64,000 nt of DNA from positions 6,540 to 70,539 of the forward strand of contig CAYNJT010000011.1 in assembly GCA_964397625.1 (NCBI GenBank), written 5' to 3'. The notes beneath the pieces were generated by a model. That model did not search any database. It was not told the DNA's origin and was given only the letters and a program-made list of their open reading frames with translations. Positions within the stretch are counted from its first letter, which is position 1. Every line of letters begins with the position of its first letter. The position numbers were made by a program, and so were the translations under genes. Shown here one piece after another: positions 9,675 to 18,928 of the stretch. Origin of the DNA: Leptolinea sp964397625 (GTDB taxonomy: Bacteria > Chloroflexota > Anaerolineae > Anaerolineales > Anaerolineaceae).

Positions 9675-10460
9675 TCAGATTTTTATGATGAATAATGAAA
9701 CAAGGGAGGCAATGAGAAGACCAGCCAGACAACCGGCCAGTACCAAAACTCCGCGCGAATACAGGACCGGTGATGCAGAAGATATGGCTTCCTGGGCGAG
9801 TGCGAAATTGAGGCCCGGGAAATACCCCTGTGCTTCCGACTGCCAGCGGTTCATGTCTTCTCCCGAATCTTGCATTTCACGCAACAGGGCCGATCGGTTC
9901 GACGCCTGACAGAGTGGTTGCACGGGCAACACGGATGTGCTCTGCTGCAAACATGTTTCCAGGGACAGGATGTGCCTGTGAAGTGTGTCCGCTTTCCAGG
10001 CAGCCTGCCGGGCGTTTTGCAGAGCGGTCAGCGTTTCGCTGCCCCACAGATTTGCCAGACGTGCAGCAGTCTCCGTGTCTGACCAGATGACTTTCAACAA
10101 CCACTGATCAAACCGTCGTTCGGCAGTAAGATACTCGCGCAGGGTCGTTTGCCCGGGAACCAACCCGGTTTCCTGCGCTTTATCCTTCACTGATTGCAGA
10201 ACCCGGGTAGACTGGATGATATCTCCAGCGGCCTCCATGGCTTGATCTTCTTCAATGTCTGTCAAAAGACCTGTTCGCGCGAAATCAATACTAAATGAAA
10301 ACACAGCCACAGCTTCATACCGCGGTGAAAGAAGCGCTGAAGCCAATATGCCGCCCAATCCTCCCAGGACGGCGCCGATGATCAGAATTTTCCAATAATG
10401 ACGCAACTCCCGGAATAGATGAGGGAAAGTCAAATCTGATTTCTGCAAGGGAGATTCCAT
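9675..10460 (-). CDS. Wzz-like polysaccharide chain-length/co-polymerase protein
   Basis: A 261-residue protein with two membrane helices, one near residues 20-42 and one near the C-terminus (after SPVLYSRG), enclosing an extracytoplasmic Ala/Gln-rich helical region. This is the topology of the Wzz polysaccharide co-polymerase family, which sets chain length. The second helix is preceded by a short proline-containing segment, as in Wzz. No cytoplasmic tyrosine kinase domain is attached. The reading frame stays open upstream to 10586, but that would overlap the lipoprotein gene by more than 100 bases; the ATG at 10460 is chosen because family homology begins there. It lies directly before polymerase/ligase copy 1. 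Confidence 0.7.
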   Translation of the reverse strand: MESPLQKSDLTFPHLFRELRHYWKILIIGAVLGGLGGILASALLSPRYEAVAVFSFSIDFARTGLLTDIEEDQAMEAAGDIIQSTRVLQSVKDKAQETGLVPGQTTLREYLTAERRFDQWLLKVIWSDTETAARLANLWGSETLTALQNARQAAWKADTLHRHILSLETCLQQSTSVLPVQPLCQASNRSALLREMQDSGEDMNRWQSEAQGYFPGLNFALAQEAISSASPVLYSRGVLVLAGCLAGLLIASLVSLFIIKI

Positions 10461-10470
10461 AAATAGAAAA

Positions 10471-11268
10471 TCAGTACGCAAGGACAAAATTGAACACAAC
10501 CAGGTTTTTTGTACACTCGGAATATGTGTCAAAACTATATTTCTTTGACAATTCATGACCTTCAAGGTCAAACAATTGAATATCAATAGTGGCGTAGGTA
10601 CGTTCTGGTGGAACAGGAAGGCTCATTTCAAATCCTCCGGGGCCATACGCTGGTGAGGCACCGGCGTATCCCATTTGATCCACAGGCGTTCCGTTGGAAT
10701 CACCAGTGATAACCGCCACCACATCCATTTGCGGCTCGTTATTCTTTCCAAACACCTGCCCCGACACACCGCTCCAGTTACACCCAAGTTCTGGATGGGC
10801 AAAGTTTTTTGTATACTTTGGCGCCCCCTTCTGGGGCTTGTATATCCAGGTCGCGGGTGTTGATGTTTTGGTAACTGACGGGGTGAATGTTTTTGTTCGT
10901 ACTCTGGTAGGCTCCAGCGTAAAGTAAACGGTTTCTGTCGGTGTTGGTGTCTTTGTGGGAGTAAACGTGGAGAATTGAGGCATAGTTGGCTTGATGTAAT
11001 CCGGCTGCGGAGTCTCAGTAATGATCTCAGAAGAGGGATCGATTGATTCATCGGTGGATAATTCGGGCTCTTCCTGTTCCGGTGTGAGCAGGGTGTCTTC
11101 CAGCAACGGCAGGCAGGCATCTCCATCCACATTTTCAGCGCAAAGGGTTTGTTGCACACATTCCACACAGATAGTGGGAGTGCCAATAAAAATTTCCGCC
11201 GGAGATGTGATCACACAGGCAGAAATGATGATCAGCAATCCAATAAGAAACAGGGCTTTTTTCAACAT
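10471..11268 (-). CDS. Lipoprotein with Thr/Pro-rich linker, unknown function
   Basis: A 265-residue predicted lipoprotein. The N-terminus has a hydrophobic signal ending in a lipobox (IISAC, Cys at residue 17), then an acidic region, then a low-complexity Thr/Pro/Lys linker (residues about 95-140). A C-terminal beta-type domain contains a conserved-looking CNWSGVSGQVFG segment. The linker style is common in Anaerolineae surface proteins. I do not recognise the C-terminal domain. It begins with a GAGGGG ribosome-binding site and lies upstream of the Wzz-like and polymerase genes, so it may help hold or organise the surface polysaccharide; that is inferred from position only. Confidence 0.75.
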   Translation of the reverse strand: MLKKALFLIGLLIIISACVITSPAEIFIGTPTICVECVQQTLCAENVDGDACLPLLEDTLLTPEQEEPELSTDESIDPSSEIITETPQPDYIKPTMPQFSTFTPTKTPTPTETVYFTLEPTRVRTKTFTPSVTKTSTPATWIYKPQKGAPKYTKNFAHPELGCNWSGVSGQVFGKNNEPQMDVVAVITGDSNGTPVDQMGYAGASPAYGPGGFEMSLPVPPERTYATIDIQLFDLEGHELSKKYSFDTYSECTKNLVVFNFVLAY

Positions 11269-11481
11269 GAGCTACCCCTCATCGTATTTTTCATATGAAG
11301 TGGATTTTACCTCGAAACACAGCCGAACACTTACTGATAAATATACTTGAAAACAAATTATGAACAAATCGAAGAAACCGGAACTGATAAAAAATTATAT
11401 TTCTGAAATAATGGATTTGTCGGTAAAATAGAAGACTGGATGGATTGCAGTCACTACTAAGGGAGGGTGGTTATTTTACTA

Positions 11482-13110
11482 ATGAACCTTACAAAAATTC
11501 CCGAAAATAGAAAGACCAATATTTCAATTTTTCTTTTCATATTATGCATTATTCTGCTTGGACTATTTATCAGAATTCAATATATAAATAAGTCCAGTTT
11601 TATCATGAATGATGGTGGTATGTTTTATTCCATGATTCTGGATCTTCAGAAAAATAACTTTAGCCTCCCTTTTTTTACTTCATATAATTTTAGTAACATC
11701 CCCTATGCTTATCCACCCCTGTCCTTCTATGTCGCTGCTATCTTAAATGAATTTTTGGGGATTGATCTTGTTTCCATATTCCGATATTTCCCATTATTTT
11801 TCAATCTCCTTTCCATACCGGCCTTCTATTTATTGGCAAATGAAATTACGTTAAACGAACGACAATCGATAATAGCCACTGCTTTCTATGCCATTCTTAT
11901 CCCGGGATATGAATGGTTGATCACAGGCGGAGGACTTACCAGATCTCCGGCCCAAACATATTTTATTCTCTCCTTATCATTCTTTATTAACTATGGGAGG
12001 ACACATAAAAAATCCGCATTGTTTTTTTCCATTCTTACCTCAGCATTAATGACATGGCATCATCTTGAATATTGCTGGTTATTGATGTTCAGTCTGGTCA
12101 TATTTTGCGTAAGAACTTTTAAATTTAAGGAATGTATTCAAACCGGCCTGATTTATCTTGCAGGTTTTTTAATAATCACCGGCCCCTATTGGGCGATTGT
12201 GATCACCCGTCACGGTTTTGCACCAATTTTATCTGCGGTGTCCTCTGGAGAGTTCGATCTGGTTAAACCAATAAGCCGATTAATACTCATGGTTTATACA
12301 GAAGAATCGCTGATAAATTATGTCAACGTTTTGGCCATATTTGGGCTTCTCTATTGTCTCTTTAGTGGGAAACATAGAATTGTGATTTGGTTCCTGCTTA
12401 TATCATTCCTAAATCCACGCAGCGCAAACAGGTCGTTGATCTTTCCTGTTTCCATATTCGCTTCGATCGCCATTGATTCCTTGATATGTCCGGAATTAGA
12501 TCGTCTTTTTCATTCGCGCCATTCTGAATTAAGCTCCAATAATGAAAAAAAAGGATACCGGCATCTAAAGTATTCCCATATTTTTATCCTTTTCTCGATA
12601 CTGTATCCTTTTTTCCTCGGTTTTTTGAACGCGCTGGGCGGAAGACCGGTTCTCACGGAAATCAAGAAACCGGAGATAGAAGCCATGAATTGGATAAAAA
12701 ACAATACTCCAGCTGACAGTACTTTTATCGTTCTTAACAATTCAATCGCATGGAGCATGGATAAAACAGGCGAATGGTTTCCAACCCTGGCTCAACGAAA
12801 AAGTCAAACCACTGTGCAGGGGACTGAATGGTTGACCCCAAGCTCATTTGAATCAAACAAGGAAAAGTATAATGAGCTAAAAAAATGCATAAATATTGGG
12901 GCATCTTGCCTTGAAACCTGGATCGAAAAAAATCAGGTTAAGTATGATTACTTATATCTTTCGCGAGATGATTGTCAAAAAGATGATGCGTATTGCCTGA
13001 ATTTTATTGAGACATCGATTCGCTCGGAAAATAAATATGAACCAATCTTTGAGAATAGCAATGCCGTCGTTTTTAAATTAGAAAATTTTGATAATGCCAG
13101 TACGCATTAG
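11482..13110 (+). CDS. GT-C type polyprenyl-dependent glycosyltransferase (GT39/STT3-like topology)
   Basis: A protein of about 542 residues with at least ten hydrophobic helices and a soluble C-terminal third. The first extracytoplasmic loop contains NDGGMFY, in the place where GT-C enzymes carry their catalytic acidic motif. Such enzymes transfer sugars from polyprenyl-phosphate donors on the outside of the membrane. The frame is open from a GTG at 11467, but that codon overlaps the GGGAGGG ribosome-binding site; the ATG at 11482 is preferred, though its spacing (14) is long. The gene is clearly richer in A and T than its neighbours and runs against the direction of the locus. Family assignment is by topology, so the sugar is unknown. 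Confidence 0.7.
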   Translation: MNLTKIPENRKTNISIFLFILCIILLGLFIRIQYINKSSFIMNDGGMFYSMILDLQKNNFSLPFFTSYNFSNIPYAYPPLSFYVAAILNEFLGIDLVSIFRYFPLFFNLLSIPAFYLLANEITLNERQSIIATAFYAILIPGYEWLITGGGLTRSPAQTYFILSLSFFINYGRTHKKSALFFSILTSALMTWHHLEYCWLLMFSLVIFCVRTFKFKECIQTGLIYLAGFLIITGPYWAIVITRHGFAPILSAVSSGEFDLVKPISRLILMVYTEESLINYVNVLAIFGLLYCLFSGKHRIVIWFLLISFLNPRSANRSLIFPVSIFASIAIDSLICPELDRLFHSRHSELSSNNEKKGYRHLKYSHIFILFSILYPFFLGFLNALGGRPVLTEIKKPEIEAMNWIKNNTPADSTFIVLNNSIAWSMDKTGEWFPTLAQRKSQTTVQGTEWLTPSSFESNKEKYNELKKCINIGASCLETWIEKNQVKYDYLYLSRDDCQKDDAYCLNFIETSIRSENKYEPIFENSNAVVFKLENFDNASTH

Positions 13111-13171
13111 AAGGACGACATCAGGCAGCATCATATTTTTTTCTGGAAATCTTTATATTTGGAATCAATAA

Positions 13172-14350
13172 ATGAAGTTACAAATTTCTAAATTCAAATT
13201 AGTTAAGTATTCTATTATCAGCATCCTATTGATAATAGCAATTTTTATTAATTTTCTTTTTGTTGTTACTGGATTAAGTTCGTTACACGATTATGGATCA
13301 TTTATCGCTTCAGGTCAGTTGGCGAACCAAAATCAAAATCCCTATTCCACAGAAAATCCACTTGTCTTCTCTGTAAAATTCTCAGGCATTAACCTTGAAG
13401 GCAAAGCTCCAAATTTAAATCCTCCAATATCAATATTGATATTTCAACTCGCGGCTCAGTACGACCCTTATGTTTCCATTAATATCTGGCGGCTGGTTTC
13501 AATATTACTTTACCTGATATGTATCTTCATGCTACACAGGGTTTTCCCGTCGCATGGGTCGACTTCCATTTTTCGAATTTTCTGGGCTGTCAGTCTGGCT
13601 GGATTCTGGCATACCATTCAATTGGGGCAGATTTACAGCGTCATGGTATTGTTTACTGTTCTTGCCTGGATATTTCTCTATAAAAAAAGGGTGATTATCG
13701 CCGGAGTTTTTCTTGGCCTGTTAATTGCCATCAAACCAAATTACATTTTTTGGGCTATTCTTCTTTTAATTGCAGGAAATTGGAAATCATTTCTTTCAGC
13801 TGGCATCTCGGCAATGAGCATCAGCATGATTGCCCTAATCACCGATGGGATAGATATATACAGACAATGGTTGGAAGCCAGTTCGATATATACAGATAAT
13901 TTGTTACTTTTCCCCGGGAACAATTCATTTCAAGGACTTACTGCCAGAATCGGACTGCCGCAGATGGGTGTCATAATGGCTATTCTTGTCGCGGTCGCGG
14001 TATCAGTTTACATTTGGAACAGCCATCGCAGTGGGTACATAGTCAATTCACTGGGAATAATTGTTTCCCTGTTGATTTCCCCAATCGCATGGACGGGATA
14101 TACATTAACAGTGCTTCCCATCTTTTTTGAAGCGTCTGCATGGGATTGGAAATTAAAATGGAGCGCGCCAATATTTTCAATCCCTGTGATCTTTTCATTG
14201 GTGATTTTTAAAATGTCTTATGCCGCATTCGTTATTTTTGGCTGGCTATATGGTTGGGGTTTACTAATTTTATTGTTTGGATCAATTTTTCCACTCTCCA
14301 ATTTGAAAGAAAGAATAGCAGCCAGAATTAGAAGCATCCACACAAATTGA
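13172..14350 (+). CDS. GT87-like (DUF2029) membrane glycosyltransferase
   Basis: A 392-residue polytopic membrane protein. The first extracytoplasmic loop has HDYGSF followed by a NPYSTENP and NLNPPISIL arrangement, typical of the DUF2029/GT87 family. That family includes mycobacterial polyprenyl-phosphomannose-dependent mannosyltransferases. Expected action is on the outer face of the cytoplasmic membrane. Like the preceding gene it is AT-rich and on the plus strand, 61 bases downstream, so the two may have arrived together. Its 3' end overlaps the convergent polymerase/ligase gene by 133 bases. No clear Shine-Dalgarno is seen before its ATG. Confidence 0.75.
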   Translation: MKLQISKFKLVKYSIISILLIIAIFINFLFVVTGLSSLHDYGSFIASGQLANQNQNPYSTENPLVFSVKFSGINLEGKAPNLNPPISILIFQLAAQYDPYVSINIWRLVSILLYLICIFMLHRVFPSHGSTSIFRIFWAVSLAGFWHTIQLGQIYSVMVLFTVLAWIFLYKKRVIIAGVFLGLLIAIKPNYIFWAILLLIAGNWKSFLSAGISAMSISMIALITDGIDIYRQWLEASSIYTDNLLLFPGNNSFQGLTARIGLPQMGVIMAILVAVAVSVYIWNSHRSGYIVNSLGIIVSLLISPIAWTGYTLTVLPIFFEASAWDWKLKWSAPIFSIPVIFSLVIFKMSYAAFVIFGWLYGWGLLILLFGSIFPLSNLKERIAARIRSIHTN

Positions 14351-15543
14351 TCAACTTCAAACAAAAAACTATACGAAATATTTGCAATGGTCACATAGCT
14401 AAACAAAACAACAGGTAAAAGAGAGAGCACACCAGCCTTTTTTATAAATGTCGAAATCGCTCTATATCCGGTAGTGATAAAAAACAACAAAAAGGATATT
14501 AGCCCGATAATTCCTGTGTTTAAAAGAATATCAAGAAAACCATTATCCGCGAAATACACCTGATACGGCCAACCGTGTCTTGTCTGTAAATCCACCCGAA
14601 ATGCCTCATTATTCCACAAGGCTCCAAATCCAAAGCCCAACACTGGTTTCTGTACCCAAACTCTTGTTATCAGATCACTCCATACCGGTGTTCTTCCGGT
14701 TAAAGTGGATGATCGATTAAGTAACGAAAAAACAATATTTAAATTGAATGAAAAGAAGACAATAACTAATATGGCAATACCACCAATTATGAAATAATGT
14801 TTTTTTTCAAGCCTGCTTTTGTACTGGAGCCAGGTAAAAGCCAGCAGAACCAATCCATTCAAGACAATGAAAATTACAATCCCCGTTGCTGAGCGACTGC
14901 CAATAACAAGAATTAACGCTAACAAAAAAAGAACCAATGAACCAATCACCCATACAAGTTGTTTTCGTGCCGCCCAGGCTTTTAAAAGGAAAATCGCTGA
15001 AAAAAAAGCTGCCAGACTTCCTAAATGATTCCGATGCCAGAAAATGCCTCTCCATGCTCCCAAAAAAGTGGGATTATTAAGTCTTGCCAGCCCAGGGAAC
15101 TGAAACACCAAAATAATACTTAAAAGGACACAAAAAGCACCATAATAAACGAGGATATCCAATACAGATTCCGGCGTATGTTTCGCAGCCAGATAAACAC
15201 CCATCAGGCATCCGAAAATCATCAAAGTTAATTCATAGGCGGTTGCCAAAAAACCTGTAGTCCAGAATATGGAAAAAATTGAATAAAGAATAAAAACCAA
15301 TAATGGAATTTGAAATTTAATTATTTTAATAAAGACAACTCCTAACGATGTCAACCATAATTGGATAACGAGTAAGATCAGGACAATAAAACAAATTTGC
15401 AGAACAGGCCAGGCAGGATCATTTGCATCTAGAAAGTTGGGGAATTGACCGATAACAGTAAACGAAGTTGAATTTGTTAAGAAGAAGGCAGAGATTATCA
15501 GCAGAATATCCAGGAAACAAATAATCGAGTTCTTTCTGATCAT
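14218..15543 (-). CDS. O-antigen ligase/polymerase family membrane protein (copy 2)
   Basis: A 441-residue protein with about eleven membrane helices. A hydrophilic loop near residues 280-330 carries the Wzy_C-type sequence LGFGFGALWNNE. It is a probable polymerase or ligase for a lipid-linked glycan. Its last 44 codons lie antisense to the end of the GT87-like gene; the last membrane helix is upstream of most of that overlap, so the overlapping tail (Asn/Lys/Pro-rich) may be an extension gained when the AT-rich genes were inserted. It is itself AT-rich. It lies 25 bases downstream of the sugar-phosphate transferase gene and is read with it. Confidence 0.8.
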   Translation of the reverse strand: MIRKNSIICFLDILLIISAFFLTNSTSFTVIGQFPNFLDANDPAWPVLQICFIVLILLVIQLWLTSLGVVFIKIIKFQIPLLVFILYSIFSIFWTTGFLATAYELTLMIFGCLMGVYLAAKHTPESVLDILVYYGAFCVLLSIILVFQFPGLARLNNPTFLGAWRGIFWHRNHLGSLAAFFSAIFLLKAWAARKQLVWVIGSLVLFLLALILVIGSRSATGIVIFIVLNGLVLLAFTWLQYKSRLEKKHYFIIGGIAILVIVFFSFNLNIVFSLLNRSSTLTGRTPVWSDLITRVWVQKPVLGFGFGALWNNEAFRVDLQTRHGWPYQVYFADNGFLDILLNTGIIGLISFLLFFITTGYRAISTFIKKAGVLSLLPVVLFSYVTIANISYSFLFEVDQFVWMLLILAAILSFKLESGKIDPNNKISKPQPYSQPKITNAA

Positions 15544-15568
15544 AGTATCATTTCACCCGTTTGTATTC

Positions 15569-16972
15569 TCAATACGATCCGCGTCCAATCAGCACCACCC
15601 AGATCGTTCTGACCAGGATCTGGATATCCAACCAGATGGAATAATTTTGAATGTAGTATAGATCATCTTCCGTGTGCAGGTGCATGGGTCGGTCACTGCG
15701 GCCATTCACCTGCCACCAGCCGGTCAAACCGGGAGGAACGGCAAAACGTTTGCGCTGCCAGGGTTGGTATTTATCCACCAGATACGGCATTTCCGGGCGT
15801 GGACCCACCAGGCTCATGGTGCCGTTGAGAATGTTGATCAACTGAGGGAACTCATCCAGACTAAAACGGCGCAGCACCCGGCCTACTTTCGTGATTCGCG
15901 GGTCATTGCGCGTTTTGTGGATCAGATTGCCATCCGCGTCTACTTGTTCCACCTGGCTTTTCAATTCTTCGGCGTTCTTCACCATCGTTCTGAATTTCAA
16001 CATGGAAAAAATACGCCCGTTCTCCCCCACCCTTTTCTGGCGGAACAGGATGGGACGGCCGTCTTCCAGCAGGATGGCCAGTGAGATAAGACCCAATAGT
16101 GGCGAGATCAAGATCAAACCCAACAGGCTCAGAACAAAATCAAAAATCCGTTTGATCAGGCGTTGATAATCATCAATGGCCGACGCGCGCAGATCCAGCA
16201 TGGGTATTCCGGCAAAATCTTCGATGCCGGTTCGGTAAAGGGCCAGGTCGAAAAACCCCAGTGCCACCCACAAGCGAACCGGCTCTTTATCCAACGCCTG
16301 GACAATGGCTGCCATTTCGGGATAAGCGGAATATGGCAAAGCAAGGACTACATCACTGATTCTTTCCCGGATGACGATTTCCTTGACATCCGCTTTGCCG
16401 CCCAATAACGCCGGGGATTTTTCCAGGTCGTCATCGATAAAGCCGGAAAAATCAAGGTTGCCAGTGTATGATGATTCTATCTGTGTCAAAATTCGCTGCC
16501 CCAGTGATCCTGCTCCAACAATCAACACCCGCCGTTTGCCCTCCGGTGCTGATTTTTGCCTTCGGAAATAGAGGCGTACAACCAATCTCCAGGAGATGAG
16601 CAGTAAATAAGAGAGGATGACGAATACCAGAAATAGAGAGCGGGAGACTTCACGGAAGGAGAGGTAGAGAATTCCCGCCGAAGAAATGGAAGCAATGAAC
16701 ACAGCCAGGGATACCGCGCTGAATTCATCCACCACCCGGAGGTATTTCTTACCGTCATAAATGGATAACGAAATGAATATAAACAGCCAAATGACCGGGA
16801 AGATCAGGAATAACGCCGGCGGAATCAAATAGGGTAAAGGTACCTTTTCAAATAAATCAAACTTATTCATCCAGGGGCGAATTAAAACTGCCACCTGAAG
16901 ACTGAGGATAACAGACAAGCCATCAAGGAAGATGGAGAGAAGGGCGAAATTAGTAGAAAAACGCCTTAACAT
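15569..16972 (-). CDS. Undecaprenyl-phosphate sugar phosphotransferase (WbaP/WcaJ type)
   Basis: A 467-residue initiating enzyme for surface polysaccharide. Four or five N-terminal helices precede a Rossmann-like central part (RVLIVGAGSLGQRIL, residues about 145-160). The C-terminal catalytic bacterial sugar transferase domain runs from about 275 to the end and begins with a KRIFDFVLSLLGL helix. Conserved blocks include FRQKRVGENG, KFRTM, RRFSLDEFPQ, LVGPRPE and PGLTGWWQVNGRS. It moves a sugar-1-phosphate (often glucose or galactose) from a nucleotide sugar to undecaprenyl phosphate on the inner face of the membrane. A GGAAGGA ribosome-binding site precedes the ATG. It sits mid-locus, downstream of the WecG-like transferase. 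Confidence 0.92.
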   Translation of the reverse strand: MLRRFSTNFALLSIFLDGLSVILSLQVAVLIRPWMNKFDLFEKVPLPYLIPPALFLIFPVIWLFIFISLSIYDGKKYLRVVDEFSAVSLAVFIASISSAGILYLSFREVSRSLFLVFVILSYLLLISWRLVVRLYFRRQKSAPEGKRRVLIVGAGSLGQRILTQIESSYTGNLDFSGFIDDDLEKSPALLGGKADVKEIVIRERISDVVLALPYSAYPEMAAIVQALDKEPVRLWVALGFFDLALYRTGIEDFAGIPMLDLRASAIDDYQRLIKRIFDFVLSLLGLILISPLLGLISLAILLEDGRPILFRQKRVGENGRIFSMLKFRTMVKNAEELKSQVEQVDADGNLIHKTRNDPRITKVGRVLRRFSLDEFPQLINILNGTMSLVGPRPEMPYLVDKYQPWQRKRFAVPPGLTGWWQVNGRSDRPMHLHTEDDLYYIQNYSIWLDIQILVRTIWVVLIGRGSY

Positions 16973-17026
16973 TTATCCTTCCATCCTGACTGGTTTTTCC
17001 ATAAATTTCAATGAAATTTCCACCTT

Positions 17027-17839
17027 CTAGTGGTTTCCCAGACTTGTCCGCCTGCCGAATAGGCGCATATACCCTTGCGGATCAAATGTGATTATGTGCA
17101 GCCTTTGAAGTACAAATGCAAAAAGAAAAATCAGGTTGAACCAAGTATAACGAATCCACAGTCGTTCAGGGTCCTGGGTTAGTCGGAAAAGCCATTCAAA
17201 TCCCATGGATCGTATGACCTCAGGTGCCTGCTTGATCTTGCCGGAGAAGAAATCGAAAGTTGCACCTGAAGGCACCAGGATGGAACCTCGGATCTTTTCC
17301 AGGTGTTCATGGATCCAGACATCCTGTTTTGGCGAGCCAAGACCCACCCAGATAAAATCAGGCTTTGCCCCATTAATCATCCGGCACAACTCATCGTCTT
17401 CCTCTTCTGTAAGCTTGCGAAATGGCGGAGAATAAAGCCCAACGAAGTTCAAACCCTGAAATTTCTCATTCAAATAATCTCTAATTTTCTCAGGCGCGCC
17501 CGGAAATCCGCCGTATAAGAAATAGGTGTAATGTTTCTCGGCAGCACACGCGCTAACCTGTAATAACAAATCGGGCGCGTAAAATCGATCGGTATTTTTT
17601 CGCACAAATGCCCTCGCCCACTTGACAAATGGCATACTGTCAATACCAATCAGGTCAGATGTGTTGTACATATCGCGTAATTTTTTGTCAAGCAGCGCGG
17701 AAACACAGATATGCACGTTGATCACCGACAGGCAGTGTGAACGGGTTGATTTGTCTTCCAACCAACGATCAAAAATTGGGAACATTTCATCATAAGACAG
17801 GCAGTCCATATGGATGCCCAGAATGTTCAACTTATCCAT
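17027..17839 (-). CDS. WecG/TagA/CpsF family glycosyltransferase
   Basis: A 270-residue cytoplasmic or membrane-associated enzyme of the GT26 family, with the typical block LNILGIHMD near the start, GIDSMPFVKWA, and the signature GLGSPKQDVW (residues about 175-185). Members add the second sugar to an undecaprenyl-pyrophosphate-linked sugar (for example N-acetylmannosamine or its acid). The open frame extends to 17998, but the ATG at 17839 is chosen: homology begins there, and it overlaps the stop of the upstream epimerase by 8 bases, implying translational coupling. The next gene downstream is the lipid-linked initiating transferase, consistent with consecutive steps. Confidence 0.9.
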   Translation of the reverse strand: MDKLNILGIHMDCLSYDEMFPIFDRWLEDKSTRSHCLSVINVHICVSALLDKKLRDMYNTSDLIGIDSMPFVKWARAFVRKNTDRFYAPDLLLQVSACAAEKHYTYFLYGGFPGAPEKIRDYLNEKFQGLNFVGLYSPPFRKLTEEEDDELCRMINGAKPDFIWVGLGSPKQDVWIHEHLEKIRGSILVPSGATFDFFSGKIKQAPEVIRSMGFEWLFRLTQDPERLWIRYTWFNLIFLFAFVLQRLHIITFDPQGYMRLFGRRTSLGNH

Positions 17840-18917
17840 CAAAGTCAACTTTCCCTGATTGGATTTGAGAAACCGCCCATGCGTAAGTTTGCCGGATACC
17901 GTCGTCAATGGATGTAAAAACATCCCACCCGAGAATGTTTTTTGCCCGTGTGAAGTCACCGGATCGCCCCCCATCGCCTTCAGGTTTGGACGTATCAAAC
18001 ATGACAGGTATATCTTTCCCGGAGATATTAATGATGATCCGGGCTAATTGGGCTACGGTTGTCTCCTTCGCGGTGCCAATCTGGATCGCCCCTTTGTTCA
18101 TTCCTCGTAATGGCAACCGCAACAGGGCGTCAATAACGTCGCCAACAAAAACAAAATCCCGTGATTGCTTCCCGGACCCCCAGACAATGAAATCTTCTTG
18201 CGGGTAGAGGATGGCTTTCCGAATCAGGCTGGGGATGACCTGAGAACGCTTTCGCGAAAGGATGGAACGCGGACCATACACATTCTGAAGCCGCAAGATG
18301 CCGACGTTCGCCGCACCCTTTTCCGCCAGCAGACTTGCCTCATATTCACCCATGAGTTTTGACCAACCATAAGCAGATTCTGGATCTGCCGGATAAACCT
18401 GGTCTTCTGTCAGCGGGATCCCTCCAGGTTTGAGTTGAAGGTTTTTGGGGTAACTGCACGCCGTCCCAACATATACTAAATTTTCAACTCCGGTTTCGGA
18501 AACCGCTCTGAATGTATTTGTGTTGATTAATACATTGGAATTGAAGAGAAAGAGTTCGTTATTGAAAACAAAATCGATTCCGGCGACGATATCCGCAAGA
18601 TGGAAAACCATATCCGGCTCGGCAATATCCATGGATTGTCTCGCGTTGGAAAAGTCACGCAAATCCAATTCGAAAAAATTCGTCTCCATCGGTACCCAAT
18701 AACGGGTCTCATCGAGAGACAGGTTGCTTTTCGACCCGCGCCACAGGTTATCCACAACAAAGACTCGGGCGTCCAAGCGTACCAGGGCTTCCACCAGCCA
18801 AGAGCCGATAAAACCGGCGCCGCCGGTTACCAGGATGCGTTTGTTTGAAAACCAATCCAGGTCAAAATTTTCGTTACGCAGCCGGTCAATTATGGTTGTA
18901 ATCATAGAGCTATCCAT
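17832..18917 (-). CDS. NAD-dependent epimerase/dehydratase (extended SDR)
   Basis: A 361-residue nucleotide-sugar modifying enzyme. The N-terminal nucleotide-binding motif is TGGAGFIGS (near residue 30) and the catalytic pair is Y183 and K187 in AYGWSKLMGEYE. Extended SDR proteins of this kind are usually UDP-glucose 4-epimerase-, GDP-fucose synthase- or dehydratase-like; the exact reaction cannot be read here. The frame continues to 18977. ATG 18917 is preferred because a GAGG sequence lies 9 bases before it; ATG 18932 would give an ATGA overlap with the preceding stop but has no ribosome-binding site. The gene is coupled to the DUF115 gene upstream and the WecG-like gene downstream. Confidence 0.88.
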   Translation of the reverse strand: MDSSMITTIIDRLRNENFDLDWFSNKRILVTGGAGFIGSWLVEALVRLDARVFVVDNLWRGSKSNLSLDETRYWVPMETNFFELDLRDFSNARQSMDIAEPDMVFHLADIVAGIDFVFNNELFLFNSNVLINTNTFRAVSETGVENLVYVGTACSYPKNLQLKPGGIPLTEDQVYPADPESAYGWSKLMGEYEASLLAEKGAANVGILRLQNVYGPRSILSRKRSQVIPSLIRKAILYPQEDFIVWGSGKQSRDFVFVGDVIDALLRLPLRGMNKGAIQIGTAKETTVAQLARIIINISGKDIPVMFDTSKPEGDGGRSGDFTRAKNILGWDVFTSIDDGIRQTYAWAVSQIQSGKVDFDG

Positions 18918-18928
18918 CACGCACGGCC

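Noticed and set aside
10995..11100. Low-complexity repeat region of the lipoprotein gene as a CRISPR or tandem array
   Set aside because: No regular repeats or spacers; it is an acidic and Thr/Pro-rich coding linker.
10623..11186. 187-codon frame overlapping the lipoprotein gene
   Set aside because: Same strand, shifted frame, low-complexity product; the lipoprotein frame has a signal peptide and a ribosome-binding site.
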